A stretch of DNA of 64,000 nucleotides from Clostridia bacterium (GCA_017517135.1 JAFXAK010000024.1:62001-126000), one strand, 5' to 3'; counted from the first letter of the stretch, positions 1 to 11,515 are shown. Numbers and translations: made by a program. Notes: generated from the sequence alone by a model not told the origin.

Positions 1-2807
<2,807 letters not shown>

Positions 2808-2824
2808 TCAATGGTTTTTTAATC

Positions 2825-2852
2825 ATTATACCATAAAAAAATGAAAATACAA
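2825..2852 (-). promoter_or_regulatory. Sigma-A-like promoter of the beta-galactosidase gene
   Basis: On the minus strand TTGTAT (2852-2847) and TATAAT (2830-2825) are separated by 16 bp, just upstream of the lacZ-like start at 2798. Confidence 0.6.
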
Positions 2853-2891
2853 ATAAATTAATACTGATATGAAAAATTTTTTCAATTATGT

Positions 2892-2930
2892 AAAAAACCG
2901 GCTCTGTTAAATACAAAGTCGGTTTTTTTT
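2892..2930 (-). terminator. Rho-independent terminator after spoVT
   Basis: Minus-strand transcription leaving spoVT meets a stem pairing AAAACCGACT with GGCCGGTTTT-like bases (one G-U pair) followed by a T run at 2892-2897. Confidence 0.75.
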
Positions 2931-2944
2931 GGAAATATGCTGTT

Positions 2945-3481
2945 TTATTCTTCGGTCTGTTTACCGAGGAACTGTGAAGCTACCTCTGCAAGCTTTATTT
3001 CTGCCTGTGTGGGCATTTCTTCCTTTTCATTAAAAAGAATAACAACACAGCCCGAAACATCACCGTTGCCGATAATCGGATAAGCAATACACGCTTTTTT
3101 ATCAAGACTATCAACGGGACTAAGTGAAGCATTTGAAGATGCAACAAAACCGCTTCTGTTTTCCATAACATTTTCGAGTGCTGCTGAGATATGCTTATCA
3201 ATTACTTCTCTTTTGTTGATACCTGAAGCGGCAACAACATGGTCGCGGTCTGTAATCAATACAGGCATAGACATTGCCTTATACAAAACCTCGGCATACT
3301 GTGAAGTAAATTCAGCAAGCTCACCCATAGGCGAATACTTCTTAAAAATAACCTCACCGTCTGCATCAGTATAAATTTCCAGAGGATCTCCCTCACGGAT
3401 TCGCATTGTTCTTCGGATTTCCTTAGGGATAACTACCCTTCCCAAATCGTCTATTCTACGAACTATTCCAGTTGCTTTCAT
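2945..3481 (-). CDS. spoVT: Stage V sporulation protein T, AbrB/SpoVT family
   Basis: SpoVT is a late forespore transcription regulator that modulates sigma-G-dependent genes. The 178-residue length equals that of Bacillus subtilis SpoVT. Residues 1-50 form the AbrB-type swapped-hairpin DNA-binding domain (TGIVRRIDDLGRVVIPKEIR, EGDPLEIY), and residues about 55-175 look like the GAF domain. The start ATG at 3481 has a GGAG ribosome site at 3490-3493. The first 34 bp of the gene and its upstream region recur in diverged form at 5571-5690, on the far side of an unrelated inserted gene, so the present front end of spoVT may not be the original one. A terminator follows at 2892-2930. Confidence 0.95.
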   Translation of the reverse strand: MKATGIVRRIDDLGRVVIPKEIRRTMRIREGDPLEIYTDADGEVIFKKYSPMGELAEFTSQYAEVLYKAMSMPVLITDRDHVVAASGINKREVIDKHISAALENVMENRSGFVASSNASLSPVDSLDKKACIAYPIIGNGDVSGCVVILFNEKEEMPTQAEIKLAEVASQFLGKQTEE

Positions 3482-3568
3482 ATTATATCTATCTCCTTAT
3501 TTTACAAATTACGCTGTTAGTATCTGCAAACAGAGGACGATTATACCGCAAGATTTACTTTTTCATCG
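3448..3568. repeat. Copy A of duplicated spoVT 5' end and promoter region
   Basis: This segment holds the first codons of intact spoVT and about 90 bp upstream. It aligns with 5571-5690: shared blocks include the start region GTTGCTTTCATAT, the ATACAAATT/TTACAAATT and GTTAGTATCTG/GTTATTATCTG blocks and TATACCGCA-AGATTT. The copies are clearly homologous but diverged by eye to roughly 70% identity. Confidence 0.8.
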
Positions 3569-3582
3569 TTGTGTGTTATAAT
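3554..3582 (+). promoter_or_regulatory. Sigma-A-like promoter of the 606-residue orphan gene
   Basis: TTTACT (3554-3559) and TATAAT (3577-3582) are 17 bp apart, followed by an AAGGTGG ribosome site at 3601-3607. The -35 box overlaps the end of the duplicated spoVT upstream region. Confidence 0.6.
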
Positions 3583-3614
3583 CAGAAAAACACTTAATAT
3601 AAGGTGGTAAGATA

Positions 3615-5435
3615 ATGAATCTTGTAGATTTTTCCCTTTCAAATTTCAACAACACTATGCAAGAAGACGTTTCAAAACAGGCGCTTGATTTTTGCAAAGC
3701 GGTTATTCTATCCCACAAAAAGATATCGCTTACGCTAAACCATAAACCAGAACGTTTTTTCTCACGATACGCCACGCTCAACAAAGATTTGACCGTTAGT
3801 TACAAAGAAGATTTTTCTACTTATTATTATGGTGTTTCTCCGAAAATCGATAGTTTTTCTGTGATAGACGCTATCTCCCACCTTTCCTTTAAATCCACTG
3901 AAGGTCTTAACGCATACATTTCCGAACACTGCGATGAATTTATGCTGCATGAGGATCAGTCGGAATATTTGTTAGATGTTGCAAAACTGATACTGCTCAC
4001 CATTGCTTCAAAATATGGGGTAGAGTTTAAAGATTGCGAAGAGTTAAAATTCCTATCTGACTCCGACAGTGCTTTTTCTTCAGTAATCTCTTGTAATCAG
4101 ACCGGAAAAAGTATATTTTTGCATGGATGCCCTTGTGTCGATTTGATAGATCAACTGAAATCATACCGCTTCATCAACATTGACGGTGTTTGGCAAATAA
4201 GTGACAACGGTTTTGCCTTTACAGATATTTATGCCGATAAGGCAAACATAAAACTGCTTGTTGGAAAGGTTTTCTATTCCGGCGTTCTGCTAAAAGCTCT
4301 CGAAATAAATAAACAGAAATATAATTTTGAAAATAACGGAATATCCAATTATCAGTTGACATATGAGCGTAGTTCTTTTGCAACGGTTTGCGCCTTTGAT
4401 GATAATTATATAGATCATCCTCTGCTAAAAGAAAGTCGCTCAAGACTTATGGCATTTTTCGATTATGATGACACCTGCAAATTGCGCTTGTTTGAACAAC
4501 TTTCTAAAACGGGCATCGATGACGAGCAAATTCTTGCCTGTGTTAATGAATATATTAAGCATAGTTATAATGTGAATCAAATTGGCGTTTCTAGCAATAT
4601 TAAAACTCCAAAGAACGAAATTCTTTTCGGTTTACGTGCTTCAAAAAATATAGACGACGGTTTGCTTTATCCAAGCGTTAACGGAAACGCCGAAGTTTAT
4701 GACGAGAATGTTCAATTCTATAGCAACTCCGTTTACGAAGATCTGCCGACTGTTTATTTGCACAAAAAACGAAGCGACTTATTGGGCGAAATTGCCCGTG
4801 AGGCCTATGGTGAGTTAAATATGGTTTCAACAAAGGAATCTTGGTCTTGCCACGGAATTGTAATATCCGGAAATCTACCGAAAACAGGCAAAGAGAGTTC
4901 CGCGAAGAGAAGATGCCATTTCAATGTCCTTTTTGAAAACAATGTGGACGAAACCCTTGAAGAAATTAAAATTCGTTACAAAAAAGCCAGCGAATCCTTT
5001 GAGAACAAAAATTTTGCGGCAATTGTAGTTAAATATTATAGAAGTAGGTTTCATCGTTTATTTTCAGATTCCATCAATTTTCTTCGTCAGGTTCTGCAAA
5101 GCAAGGATTTTATCGAATCTGTTTTGTTGCTTTTGGTTGCTTTTGTAAGCATAGAATTAACAACACTTTCGTTTGAAAATATTTCTTCACTTCTTTCCGT
5201 TGTGTTTGCAAGCATAATTTTGCTAACAACTATTATAAGGGCTATCCAACAGACCTTACGGGTGTTTGGGAATATAAAAACCACGAAAAAGATATGTGTA
5301 TATGGAAATATGCCGTATCAGGCTCTCTGCAGAAAAATTTCCAAAGTTATGAAAATGAAGTATCACCCTGTTGCATATGCATCTTTAAAAATGCATATTG
5401 AAAATTTGGTCGGCAACGAGCTGCGGGACAAGTAG
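3615..5435 (+). CDS. Unrecognised 606-residue protein with C-terminal membrane hairpin
   Basis: I do not recognise this protein. Residues 1-498 look soluble and mixed alpha/beta without a catalytic motif I can name. Two hydrophobic segments follow at about 501-520 (SVLLLLVAFVSIELTTL) and 523-542 (ISSLLSVVFASIILLTTII), then a basic tail of about 60 residues, so the protein is probably a bitopic hairpin anchored at its C-terminus. The ATG at 3615 has a good ribosome site (AAGGTGG) and its own promoter. The gene stands alone on the plus strand between minus-strand housekeeping genes, and is bracketed by two copies of the spoVT front end. This suggests acquisition as a single-gene cargo. A membrane-associated defence or stress effector is possible, but nothing in the sequence proves it. 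Confidence 0.8.
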   Translation: MNLVDFSLSNFNNTMQEDVSKQALDFCKAVILSHKKISLTLNHKPERFFSRYATLNKDLTVSYKEDFSTYYYGVSPKIDSFSVIDAISHLSFKSTEGLNAYISEHCDEFMLHEDQSEYLLDVAKLILLTIASKYGVEFKDCEELKFLSDSDSAFSSVISCNQTGKSIFLHGCPCVDLIDQLKSYRFINIDGVWQISDNGFAFTDIYADKANIKLLVGKVFYSGVLLKALEINKQKYNFENNGISNYQLTYERSSFATVCAFDDNYIDHPLLKESRSRLMAFFDYDDTCKLRLFEQLSKTGIDDEQILACVNEYIKHSYNVNQIGVSSNIKTPKNEILFGLRASKNIDDGLLYPSVNGNAEVYDENVQFYSNSVYEDLPTVYLHKKRSDLLGEIAREAYGELNMVSTKESWSCHGIVISGNLPKTGKESSAKRRCHFNVLFENNVDETLEEIKIRYKKASESFENKNFAAIVVKYYRSRFHRLFSDSINFLRQVLQSKDFIESVLLLLVAFVSIELTTLSFENISSLLSVVFASIILLTTIIRAIQQTLRVFGNIKTTKKICVYGNMPYQALCRKISKVMKMKYHPVAYASLKMHIENLVGNELRDK

Positions 5436-5442
5436 CTGAAAA

Positions 5443-5463
5443 GTGAGGTGAAATCCACCTCGC
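5443..5463 (+). terminator. Possible terminator hairpin after orphan gene
   Basis: An 8-bp stem GTGAGGTG/CACCTCGC with loop AAATC lies 7 bp after the stop codon, but the T run behind it is poor. Confidence 0.35.
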
Positions 5464-5535
5464 TTCTGCTATGTATATATTGTTTTGTGCAAATGCGTTG
5501 GACAAAAATCAGCGAAAACCCTAGTGTTTATACGG

Positions 5536-5601
5536 TTATTTCGACTTTTGTCCTATTATACCACATTCCTCAATTCTCCTGACAATTCCTGTTGCTTTCA
5601 T
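5536..5601 (-). pseudogene. Remnant of a second spoVT 5' end
   Basis: Reading from ATG at 5601 gives MKATGIVRRIEEC and then unrelated residues to a stop at 5536, 21 codons in all. The first 12 residues match SpoVT (MKATGIVRRIDD) and a GGAG ribosome site precedes the start, so this is the severed front of a spoVT gene. The likely history is that DNA carrying the 606-residue gene entered the 5' end of spoVT and supplied a replacement start, leaving the original start and promoter here next to yajC. Confidence 0.75.
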
Positions 5602-5690
5602 ATATACATTTCTCCTTAAAATACAAATTGTGATGTTATTATCTGTAATTGTAGAAGAAATATACCGCATAGATTTGCTTTTTCTTTTAT
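5571..5690. repeat. Copy B of duplicated spoVT 5' end and promoter region
   Basis: This is the direct-orientation partner of 3448-3568 and holds the remnant start codon at 5601 and its upstream region, including a conserved GCGGTATA block on the minus strand (also in copy A) that may be part of the spoVT promoter. Confidence 0.8.
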
Positions 5691-5714
5691 CTGTGATTAA
5701 TTTTTGTTTATGAC

Positions 5715-5753
5715 AAAAAACACTCCCGAAGCATTGTCTTCTGGAGTGTTTTT
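5715..5753 (-). terminator. Rho-independent terminator after yajC
   Basis: A stem AAAACACTCC/GGGAGTGTTTT ends in a T run on the minus strand, 11 bp beyond the yajC stop codon. Confidence 0.8.
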
Positions 5754-5763
5754 CAACATAAAC

Positions 5764-6195
5764 TTATTCTTCTGTATCAGATTTCTTGGATCTTCTCTTG
5801 CCGGCTTTCTTTTCTTCTTTTTCAGCAGCCTTAGCAGCGTCAAGAGCAGCTTTTTCCTGAGCAGCTCTGTCATTTGCGGTATTGTTTGTCTGAATACCCC
5901 AACGCATAAGCTTCATTTTTGTTCTGTCTGCGCCTGTTTCGATAACAATGGAATCTTCCTTAACAGTAACAACCCTGCCGTTGATTCCGCCGATTGTTGT
6001 GATTTCGTCACCGATCTGAACTGAATCTCTGAGCTTCTGTTCTTCAGCCTGTTTTTTCTTCTGAGGTCTGATCATAAGAAAATACATAACAACAAACATA
6101 ACAGCAAGCAGAGCAATCATCTGCCATGATCCGCCTGTTGCACCGCCTTCAGCTGAACCGCCTGCAGGTGCCATACAAAGATAATTGAGTAACAT
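5764..6195 (-). CDS. yajC: Preprotein translocase subunit YajC
   Basis: YajC is an accessory membrane subunit of the SecDF-YajC translocase complex. The 143-residue protein has a short Gly/Ala-rich N-terminus, a single membrane helix at about residues 27-42 and then the hallmark FLMIRPQKKKQAEE, followed by the conserved VQIGDEITTIGGINGRVVTV core. The C-terminal 40 residues are a charged Lys/Ala/Glu tail. It lies 78 bp downstream of tgt, the usual queA-tgt-yajC order in Firmicutes. The start at 6195 has a GGAGG-like ribosome site (5'-TTTTTGGAGGAATAAA). Confidence 0.95.
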   Translation of the reverse strand: MLLNYLCMAPAGGSAEGGATGGSWQMIALLAVMFVVMYFLMIRPQKKKQAEEQKLRDSVQIGDEITTIGGINGRVVTVKEDSIVIETGADRTKMKLMRWGIQTNNTANDRAAQEKAALDAAKAAEKEEKKAGKRRSKKSDTEE

Positions 6196-6273
6196 TTTAT
6201 TCCTCCAAAAATATTAATGTAATTATTATACATATTTAAATATATTTTTCAATACCTTTTTTAAATTTAACAC

Positions 6274-7410
6274 TTAATCAACAGCTCGTGAGCCGAGAAT
6301 ATTGATATATGTGTTATAAAATTCTTCAAAAGTATCGTTTTCAAGAGCTTCACGGATTTTTTCCATAAGCGTATTATAGAAGTAAAGATTATGCATTACG
6401 GTCAGACGAAGCGCCAAAACTTCTTTAGCTTTTAACAGATGTCTTAAATAACTGCGTGAAAATCTGCGGCAGGCAGGACAGTCACAATTAACATCAATAG
6501 GTCTGGGATCCTTTTCAAACTTTTCGTTATTGAGATTAATAATTCCGTTCCATGTAAACAGATGTCCGTGACGCGCATTTCTTGACGGCATAACACAGTC
6601 AAAAAGGTCCACTCCCCTGTATACACCTTCAAGAATGTTCACGGGAGTACCTACCCCCATCAGATAACGAATCTTGTTTTCGGGCATCACGGGCTCAACA
6701 GCCGAAATTATTTTATACATAACCTCAGCAGGCTCACCGACAGCAAGACCGCCTATAGCATAACCGTCTAAATCCAACTTTGCAATTTCTTCCATGTGCT
6801 TGACTCTTAAGTCTTCAAAGGTACAGCCCTGATTAATACTGAACAACAACTGATTGGGATTGACAGTATCGCACAAGGCATTGAGCCTGTCGTGCTCCTC
6901 CTTGCAGCGCTGCAGCCAACGGGTTGTTCTTTCGCAGGACAATTTTGAATATTCGTGCGTTGCGGGATTTTCAACACATTCATCAAAAGCCATTGCAATG
7001 GTGGAGCCGAGATTAGACTGTATCTGCATACTTTCTTCAGGTCCCATAAAAATCTTCTTGCCGTCAATATGTGAATTGAAGGTTACGCCCTCTTCTTTTA
7101 TTTTGCGAAGCTTGGCAAGTGAAAAAACCTGAAATCCGCCCGAGTCTGTAAGAATAGGCTTGTCCCAGCCCGTAAACTTATGCAAGCCGCCCATTTCCTT
7201 GATAAGCTTGTCACCGGGACGGACATGTAAGTGATAGGTGTTACAGAGCATTACCTGACATTTAAGGTCCATAAGGTCATACGCGCTGACACCGCCTTTT
7301 ATCGCAGCACAGGTTGCAACATTCATAAAGCCGGGAGTTTTCACCGTACCGTGTACTGTTTCAAATTCCCCGAGACGGGCATTGCCGTTTTTCTTGATTA
7401 ATTTATACAT
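6274..7410 (-). CDS. tgt: Queuine/preQ1 tRNA-guanine transglycosylase
   Basis: Tgt exchanges guanine-34 of GUN-anticodon tRNAs for preQ1. The 378-residue length is typical. Visible motifs are DSGGFQVFSL (substrate pocket and active-site Asp), GGLAVGE, the catalytic-Asp segment LFDCVMPSRNARHG, and the zinc site CDCPAC with a downstream His in VMHNLYF. It lies 12 bp downstream of queA, which catalyses the next step on the modified tRNA. Confidence 0.97.
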   Translation of the reverse strand: MYKLIKKNGNARLGEFETVHGTVKTPGFMNVATCAAIKGGVSAYDLMDLKCQVMLCNTYHLHVRPGDKLIKEMGGLHKFTGWDKPILTDSGGFQVFSLAKLRKIKEEGVTFNSHIDGKKIFMGPEESMQIQSNLGSTIAMAFDECVENPATHEYSKLSCERTTRWLQRCKEEHDRLNALCDTVNPNQLLFSINQGCTFEDLRVKHMEEIAKLDLDGYAIGGLAVGEPAEVMYKIISAVEPVMPENKIRYLMGVGTPVNILEGVYRGVDLFDCVMPSRNARHGHLFTWNGIINLNNEKFEKDPRPIDVNCDCPACRRFSRSYLRHLLKAKEVLALRLTVMHNLYFYNTLMEKIREALENDTFEEFYNTYINILGSRAVD

Positions 7411-7422
7411 ATTGCCTCCAAA

Positions 7423-8457
7423 TTAAATAGCATCGGTAATAAAGGTTGAGTCGCCGAAGGAGAAAAATCTGTACTTATTTTCAATAGCCACTTTATATGC
7501 ATTCAAGGCATTTTCTCTCGAACAGAAAGCACTAACAAGCATTATAAGAGTGCTTTCCGGTAAATGGAAGTTTGTTATAAGTGCATCAATACACTTGAAT
7601 TTATATCCGGGATAAATAAATATATTGGTTGAATCTGCACAGGATTTCACAAAACCGTTTTCATCGGCAACAGATTCAAGAGTTCTGCAGCAGGTAGTTC
7701 CCGTACAAATTATTTTTCCGCCGTTTTTCTTTGTTTCGTTTATCATTGAAGCTGCTTCGGGTGAAATTGAAAAATGCTCAAAGTGCATATTATGGTCTTC
7801 AATATTTTCGGTTTTTACAGGTCTGAATGTACCGATACCTACATGAAGCGTGATATATGCTATTTTTACACCCTTAGCTTTTATTTTCTCCAAAAGCTCG
7901 GGGGTATAATGAAGTCCTGCGGTAGGGGCTGCCGCTGAGCCTGAGTTTTTTGAATAGACTGTCTGATAACGCTCCTTATCCTCCAGTTTTTCGGTTATGT
8001 AATGCGGCAAAGGCATCTCCCCTATCTTTTCAAGGGTTTCAAGGAAAATGCCGTCATAGGTGAATTTTACGAGCCTGTTGCCGTTTTCTAAAACCTTTAC
8101 AACCTCACCGCTCATTACATTTTCGCCAAATGTAAAAACAGTTCCTTCCTTTGCTCTTTTACCCGGTCCTGCAATACATTCCCAGATATCGTTACCTGTA
8201 TTATTCAGTAAAAGAAATTCAACCTTTGCCAAGGTATCTTTTTTTATTCCGTAAATTCTTGCAGGCAACACTCTCGAATTATTGAGAACAAGGCAGTCAC
8301 CCTCGTTGAAATAATCAAGAATGTCATAAAAATGCTTATGCTCAAGCTTTCCTGAATGTTTACCTATAACAAGAAGACGGGAATTATCTCTCTGCTCTAT
8401 AGGTGTCTGTGCAATTAATTCCTGCGGTAAATCAAAGTAAAAATCGCTTTTTTTCAT
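7423..8457 (-). CDS. queA: S-adenosylmethionine:tRNA ribosyltransferase-isomerase
   Basis: QueA transfers and isomerises the ribosyl group of S-adenosylmethionine onto preQ1 in tRNA to give epoxyqueuosine. The 344-residue protein begins [19 protein letters not shown] and contains [33 protein letters not shown] and [17 protein letters not shown], all characteristic of the family. The start at 8457 has a TTTGGAG ribosome site. It heads the queA-tgt-yajC set; no clear promoter was seen in its upstream region. Confidence 0.97.
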   Translation of the reverse strand: MKKSDFYFDLPQELIAQTPIEQRDNSRLLVIGKHSGKLEHKHFYDILDYFNEGDCLVLNNSRVLPARIYGIKKDTLAKVEFLLLNNTGNDIWECIAGPGKRAKEGTVFTFGENVMSGEVVKVLENGNRLVKFTYDGIFLETLEKIGEMPLPHYITEKLEDKERYQTVYSKNSGSAAAPTAGLHYTPELLEKIKAKGVKIAYITLHVGIGTFRPVKTENIEDHNMHFEHFSISPEAASMINETKKNGGKIICTGTTCCRTLESVADENGFVKSCADSTNIFIYPGYKFKCIDALITNFHLPESTLIMLVSAFCSRENALNAYKVAIENKYRFFSFGDSTFITDAI

Positions 8458-8516
8458 TTATATCTCCAAAATATACAGATTTTTTATAATTTTTTATATT
8501 TATCAACAAAAAAAGT

Positions 8517-8545
8517 TTGACATCTAAAATAAATGATGATAAAAT
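8517..8545 (+). promoter_or_regulatory. Sigma-A promoter of asd-dapA
   Basis: A consensus TTGACA (8517-8522) is followed after 17 bp by TAAAAT (8540-8545). The leader to asd is about 95 nt. Confidence 0.8.
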
Positions 8546-8578
8546 TATTAGAACTTATTTTGTATGTTATCACAAATC

Positions 8579-8614
8579 GCAGAAAGACGCAATACTTTTC
8601 AGATGTCTTTTTGC
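8579..8614 (+). promoter_or_regulatory. Leader hairpin upstream of asd
   Basis: A 10-bp stem (GCAGAAAGAC with GTCTTTTTGC, one G-U pair) and 16-nt loop lie in the asd leader. There is no good T run, so it could be an mRNA-stability element rather than an attenuator. It is too small for a lysine riboswitch. Confidence 0.35.
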
Positions 8615-8645
8615 ATATATGTGTTAATTGTAGGAGGAAATAATT

Positions 8646-9740
8646 ATGGAAATGCATTACAAAGTCGGTATTATCGGTGCAACAGGTATGGTTGGTCAGA
8701 GATTTATAACTCTCCTTGCAGATCACCCCTGGTTTGAAATCACCGTTCTTGCCGCAAGCCCCCGTTCTGCAGGCAAAACCTATAAAGAAGCTCTCGGCGG
8801 CAGATGGGTTATGAAGGCTGAGCTTCCCGAAAAAGTTAAGAATATGGTTGTTCTTGACGCTACAGCAGATATTGAAAAAATCTCTTCAATGGTAGATTTT
8901 GTTTTCTGTGCAGTTGATATGAAGAAGGATGAAATCAAGGCTCTTGAAAAAGCATATGCTCAGGCTGAATGTCCCGTTGTTTCAAACAACAGCGCAAACA
9001 GATTCACTCCCGATGTGCCTATGCTTATCCCCGAAATCAACCCCGGTCATGCAAAGGTAATTGAAGCTCAGAAAAAGAATCTCGGAACAAAGAGAGGCTT
9101 TATTGCAGTTAAGTCAAACTGCTCACTTCAGAGCTATGTTCCCGCACTCTATCCCCTTCACGAAAAATTCGGTGTAAAGGATGTTCTTGTTTGCACATAT
9201 CAGGCTATTTCAGGTGCAGGAAAAACATTTGACAGATGGCCCGAAATGATTGACAATGTTATTCCCTACATCGGCGGTGAAGAAGAAAAGAGCGAAAAAG
9301 AACCCCTTAAAATCTGGGGTGAGGTTGTTGACGGTGAAATTGTTCCCGCAACAGAGCCTCATTTCACAGCACAGTGCCTGAGAGTACCCGTTTCAGACGG
9401 TCATATGGCTGCTGTGTTTGTACGCTTTGAAAACAAGCCCACAAAGGAAGAAATCATTGAAGTATGGAAGAACTTTGCAGGCAGACCTCAGGAACTTCAG
9501 CTTCCCCACGCTCCCAAGCAGTTCCTCAACTACTTTGAAGAAGACAATATGCCTCAGACAAAGCTTAACAGAGATCTTGAAGGCGGTATGGCAGTTTCAA
9601 TCGGCAGACTCAGAGAAGATACACAGTATGACTATAAGTTCGTTTGTCTTTCTCATAATACGCTCAGAGGTGCAGCAGGCGGTGCAGTTTTGGCTGCTGA
9701 GCTTCTTTGTGCGGAAGGTTACATTGACGCTAAAAACTGA
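8646..9740 (+). CDS. asd: Aspartate-semialdehyde dehydrogenase
   Basis: The enzyme reduces aspartyl phosphate to aspartate semialdehyde, the branch precursor of lysine/diaminopimelate, threonine and methionine. The 364-residue protein has the NADP-binding GATGMVGQRF motif near its N-terminus and the catalytic cysteine in KSNCSLQ. Length and motifs fit the subfamily shared with archaea and fungi rather than the E. coli Asd type. The start is fixed by AGGAGG at 8632-8637. dapA follows 14 bp downstream, so the two form a diaminopimelate operon driven by the promoter at 8517-8545. Confidence 0.96.
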   Translation: MEMHYKVGIIGATGMVGQRFITLLADHPWFEITVLAASPRSAGKTYKEALGGRWVMKAELPEKVKNMVVLDATADIEKISSMVDFVFCAVDMKKDEIKALEKAYAQAECPVVSNNSANRFTPDVPMLIPEINPGHAKVIEAQKKNLGTKRGFIAVKSNCSLQSYVPALYPLHEKFGVKDVLVCTYQAISGAGKTFDRWPEMIDNVIPYIGGEEEKSEKEPLKIWGEVVDGEIVPATEPHFTAQCLRVPVSDGHMAAVFVRFENKPTKEEIIEVWKNFAGRPQELQLPHAPKQFLNYFEEDNMPQTKLNRDLEGGMAVSIGRLREDTQYDYKFVCLSHNTLRGAAGGAVLAAELLCAEGYIDAKN

Positions 9741-9754
9741 TTAAAGGTGTTTAT

Positions 9755-10645
9755 TTGAAAAAGCAGATTTTCACAGGATGTGCAACGGCACTTATCACAC
9801 CGTTTGATGCATCAACAGAGAATGTTGATTTTTCAGCTTTTGAGGATTTAATAAGGTTTCAGATTAATAACGGCACAGATGCTTTGGTAATTTCAGGCAC
9901 AACGGGTGAATCCCCTGTTCTGTCGGCAAAGGAAAAGGAAGGTCTTTTGGATATTGCAATAAATGCTTCCCGAAACAGACTGCCTCTGATTATGGGAACG
10001 GGCTCCAATGACACTAAAACCGCTGTTATTAAATCAAATGAAGCAGAAAAAAAGGGAGTTGACGGTCTTCTGATTGTCACTCCCTATTATAATAAGGCAA
10101 CACAGGAAGGCATTATAAGTCACTACAATTTTATTGCAGACAGAGTAAGCACTCCGATTATTGTGTATAATGTTCCTTCGAGAACAGGAGTAAATATACA
10201 GCCCGAAACATATCTTGCATTATCCGAGCACAAGAATATTGTCGCAATAAAAGAGGCAAACGGGGACATATCCGCCGCGGCAAAAACAATAGCTTTATGC
10301 AAAAACAAGCTCGATATATATTCGGGAAATGATGACCAGACAGTTGCAATGATGTCTTTAGGTGCAAAGGGCGTTATTTCCGTTGCGGGAAATATTATAC
10401 CGTCCGTAATGCACAAAATATGCCGTGCTATGCTTTCAGGGAATATAAGCACGGCAAATAAATTACAAGCAGAATATCTTGAGCTTATAAATTTCCTGTT
10501 CTGTGAAGTAAACCCGATACCCGTAAAAGCTGCTTGTGAAATGATATTTGGCTGTAATTCAGCTCTGCGTTTGCCGTTAACTCCAATAACCGAAAAAAAC
10601 AAAAATAAATTAAAAACACTTTTGGGAAAATATAAACTTATATAA
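9755..10645 (+). CDS. dapA: 4-hydroxy-tetrahydrodipicolinate synthase
   Basis: DapA condenses aspartate semialdehyde with pyruvate, the first committed lysine/diaminopimelate step. The 296-residue protein shows SGTTGESPVLSAKEKEGL, the active-site tyrosine in TPYYNKATQEG and the Schiff-base lysine in VAIKEANGD. The start is TTG at 9755, preceded by AAAGGTG (9744-9750); no ATG is placed to give the conserved N-terminus. It directly follows asd. Confidence 0.96.
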   Translation: MKKQIFTGCATALITPFDASTENVDFSAFEDLIRFQINNGTDALVISGTTGESPVLSAKEKEGLLDIAINASRNRLPLIMGTGSNDTKTAVIKSNEAEKKGVDGLLIVTPYYNKATQEGIISHYNFIADRVSTPIIVYNVPSRTGVNIQPETYLALSEHKNIVAIKEANGDISAAAKTIALCKNKLDIYSGNDDQTVAMMSLGAKGVISVAGNIIPSVMHKICRAMLSGNISTANKLQAEYLELINFLFCEVNPIPVKAACEMIFGCNSALRLPLTPITEKNKNKLKTLLGKYKLI

Positions 10646-10688
10646 GAAGATAATACTACTGAAAAACATATCGGAGAAATTATAAAAG

Positions 10689-11501
10689 ATGTATAATTCA
10701 CATACCCACACAAGCAACTCACATGATGCAACAGCTAAAATTTCAGATTTATGCAAAGAAGCGGTAAAAAACTCCCTTACGGGCTTTGCAGTCACAGATC
10801 ACTGTGATATTTCATATCTCGGTGAACCGTGGGTTATGAAAGGAATTTCAGGCTCTGTTAAAGATGCTTTATGGGCAAAAGAAAATTTCTCAGACAAACT
10901 CTTTGTGGGTATGGGTATTGAAATAGGTGAAACTATATTCAATCATAAGGCTGCAGATAAAATCATACAGGGCAACTGCTGGGATGTTGTTTTGTCTTCT
11001 GTTCATTTAGTCAGCAATATGCCGTGGGATGTTCCGTTTTCTCAGATAGACTTTTCAAAAGCGGATAACGATATCATTGATAAATTTTTAATTCAATATT
11101 TCATTGATATGCAAAATATGCTTCAGGTCACAGACTTTGATATTCTGTGCCATCTGACTGTTCCGCTGAGATATATTGTAAAAAAATACAAACGACAGGT
11201 CAATGAAGAAAAATACTACCCTGTGATAACAGATATTCTCAAAGAAATTATTAAACGGGATATCTCACTTGAAATAAACACATCCGGCTTTATAACAAAA
11301 GAAAACTACTTTATGCCTGATGAAGCAATTATTGATATATACAAATCTCTGGGTGGGAAAAGAGTTTCCTTGGGAAGCGATGCTCATACCGCCGCAGCAC
11401 TTACCGACGGCTTGCTGCAAGGAGCGGATATGTTAAAAGCCTTGGGCTTTGACAAAGCAACTTATTATAAAAAACGCAAAGCCGTTGAATACAGATTATA
11501 A
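10689..11501 (+). CDS. Histidinol-phosphatase, PHP family (HisJ-like)
   Basis: HisJ-type PHP proteins remove phosphate from histidinol phosphate. The 270-residue protein has N-terminal metal-binding HTHTSNSHD, AVTDHCD, LSSVHLV, the DILCHL segment and the C-terminal SLGSDAHTA motif, in the order seen in PHP phosphoesterases. It lies 43 bp after dapA and is probably co-transcribed, with a terminator at 11516-11546. No other histidine genes are nearby, so another phosphoesterase substrate remains possible. Confidence 0.85.
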   Translation: MYNSHTHTSNSHDATAKISDLCKEAVKNSLTGFAVTDHCDISYLGEPWVMKGISGSVKDALWAKENFSDKLFVGMGIEIGETIFNHKAADKIIQGNCWDVVLSSVHLVSNMPWDVPFSQIDFSKADNDIIDKFLIQYFIDMQNMLQVTDFDILCHLTVPLRYIVKKYKRQVNEEKYYPVITDILKEIIKRDISLEINTSGFITKENYFMPDEAIIDIYKSLGGKRVSLGSDAHTAAALTDGLLQGADMLKALGFDKATYYKKRKAVEYRL

Positions 11502-11515
11502 ATGTAACAAAAAAC

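Noticed and set aside
3482-3570. Sigma-G promoter for spoVT
   Set aside because: A conserved GCGGTATA block is shared with the duplicate copy, but I could not match both boxes to a sigma-G consensus.
10123-10731. Long minus-strand reading frame (202 codons)
   Set aside because: It is antisense to dapA, which has full family motifs; the frame has no ribosome site or recognisable domain.
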